A stretch of 64,000 bases of DNA from Salirhabdus euzebyi (lineage in GTDB: Bacteria > Bacillota > Bacilli > Bacillales > Alkalibacillaceae). The DNA is taken from contig NZ_JACHGH010000008.1 in the NCBI RefSeq assembly GCF_014207435.1, forward strand, positions 41,667 to 105,666. Reading direction: 5' to 3'. The number at the start of each line of letters is the position of its first letter. The stretch's first letter is position 1. Shown here in pieces: positions 63,275 to 64,000 of this stretch. The position numbers were made by a program, and so were the translations under genes. The notes under the pieces are model-generated. The model searched no databases. It saw nothing but the letters and a program-made list of their open reading frames with translations, and had not been told where the DNA came from.

Positions 63275-63904
63275 TTATATAAGTCCATCTCTCCCAATAT
63301 TAACTAATACTTTTGTTACGTTTGTTTTTGTTAGCCTACCGACAACTTCCCATCCATCTTCTACTTTATGCACCACTGGTAGGCCATCTATTTGTTTTTC
63401 AATTAGTTTTTGTGCAGCCTCTAACAATAAATCTTCCTTTTCGCAAATTGTTATATTTGGCATTCTCGTCATTATGATATGTACCGGTATTTCGGAAAGA
63501 TCTTGCTTGCCCATACTCGCTCTTAGTAAGTCTTTCCTTGAAAGGACACCTACTAAATGTGATTTTTCATTCACCACAAACAAAGTACCAACATCCTCTA
63601 AGAACATTGTACAAATGGCATCATAAACAGACACATTCTCACTTACTACTACCGGAATAGATTGAAAGTCTTTTACTTTAATCTTTTTTAGTTTTTCTGT
63701 TAACAGCTCTGTCCCAGATTTACCAGTGAAAAAATACCCTACTCTAGGTCTTGCATCTAAGAAACCAGACATAGTTAAAATGGCAAGATCAGGTCTAAGG
63801 GTAGCACGAGTTAGATTAAGTTTCTCTGCTATATTTTCTCCTGTAATAGGCCCATTATCTTTTACAATTTGTATTATCTGCTCCTGGCGAGGTGTTAGTT
63901 CCAT
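63275..63904 (-). CDS. ccpN: Catabolite repressor of gluconeogenesis CcpN
   Basis: Represses gapB and pckA under glycolytic conditions in B. subtilis. The 209-residue protein has an N-terminal helix-turn-helix (GPITGENIAEKLNLTRATLR) and two CBS domains (residues about 80-135 and 145-205; VSVYDAICTMFLEDVGTLFV, LIEKQIDGLPVVHKV) that bind nucleotides. ATG at 63904 has GAGGGTGA upstream; the frame is open to 63976 but without support. Confidence 0.93.
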   Translation of the reverse strand: MELTPRQEQIIQIVKDNGPITGENIAEKLNLTRATLRPDLAILTMSGFLDARPRVGYFFTGKSGTELLTEKLKKIKVKDFQSIPVVVSENVSVYDAICTMFLEDVGTLFVVNEKSHLVGVLSRKDLLRASMGKQDLSEIPVHIIMTRMPNITICEKEDLLLEAAQKLIEKQIDGLPVVHKVEDGWEVVGRLTKTNVTKVLVNIGRDGLI

Positions 63905-64000
63905 ATCATTCACCCTCATTACAATAATAATGTTATACTTTATTTCATTATTATAGCTTAAATAGCTATTAGTCACAAAAGAAAGTTTATATAAGGGTAA

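Overview
The window is a stretch of low-GC Firmicute chromosome from a spore-forming, competence-gene-carrying Bacillaceae member. Gene content and order follow the Bacillus subtilis 220-240 degree region (yqhL, gcv, yqhHG, comG, yqgY/X/W/U, ltaS-like, glcK, yqgQ, rhomboid yqgP, yqgN, rpmG, pst, pbpA, sodA, ispG, nfo, cshB, ispH, yqfO, trmK, cccA, sigA, dnaG, ppsR, ccpN). AGGAGG-type ribosome binding sites, many TTG/GTG starts and strong intrinsic terminators fit this. Species cannot be fixed from the sequence. Nothing resembles a prophage, transposase or CRISPR array.

Layout. 1-1200 (minus) is the N-terminal part of a B12-dependent ribonucleotide reductase with two candidate NrdR boxes upstream. 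1653-3591 holds a membrane rhodanese, a cation/calcium exchanger and a YggT protein. 3701-7885 (minus) is the glycine cleavage operon gcvT-gcvPA-gcvPB behind a tandem glycine riboswitch with a terminator. 8047-10510 is yqhH-yqhG. 10548-12811 (minus) is an MFS exporter with an ArsR-type regulator and a 28-bp palindromic operator on its promoter. 12855-13616 (minus) is yqzE and aroK. 13825-17714 is the complete comGA-GG DNA-uptake pseudopilus operon, followed by tRNA-Gln. 17955-25037 carries a Cys-rich HTH regulator, DUF2626, a MidA-type methyltransferase without a canonical start codon, an MBL hydrolase, DUF2759, a YqgU lipoprotein and an LTA synthase. 25090-31594 (mostly minus) has glucokinase, YqgQ, a SpoVAF-like germination protein, an unknown anchored protein, the GluP rhomboid and 5-formyl-THF cyclo-ligase. 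31677-31826 is ribosomal protein L33.

32921-37579 (minus) is the pst phosphate-uptake operon with four PhoP half-sites at exact 11-bp spacing upstream of pstS. 37683-40031 holds a dispersed repeat and PBP2. 40112-42143 is an MFS transporter and MnSOD. 42521-43231 (minus) is a six-tRNA operon (Asn-Met-His-Ile2-Ser-Phe). 43381-48435 has a Na/Pi cotransporter with a PhoU tail, DUF1189, a chemotaxis receptor and an NfeD-like protein. 48526-57265 carries yqfZ, ispG, yqfX, a lytic transglycosylase, yqfT, nfo, cshB, ispH, yqfO and trmK, including both Fe-S enzymes that end the MEP isoprenoid pathway. 57355-58694 is a second copy of the repeat, cytochrome c-550 and a membrane protein. 58887-63904 (minus) is ccpN-ppsR, then dnaG-sigA.

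Most of the window is housekeeping. The observations most worth a second look are the start-less midA, the candidate small RNA/attenuator beside it, the ArsR/MFS operator, the NrdR and Pho box arrays, the two 96%-identical 178-bp repeats, the three-cysteine L33, and the orientation of the comG block.
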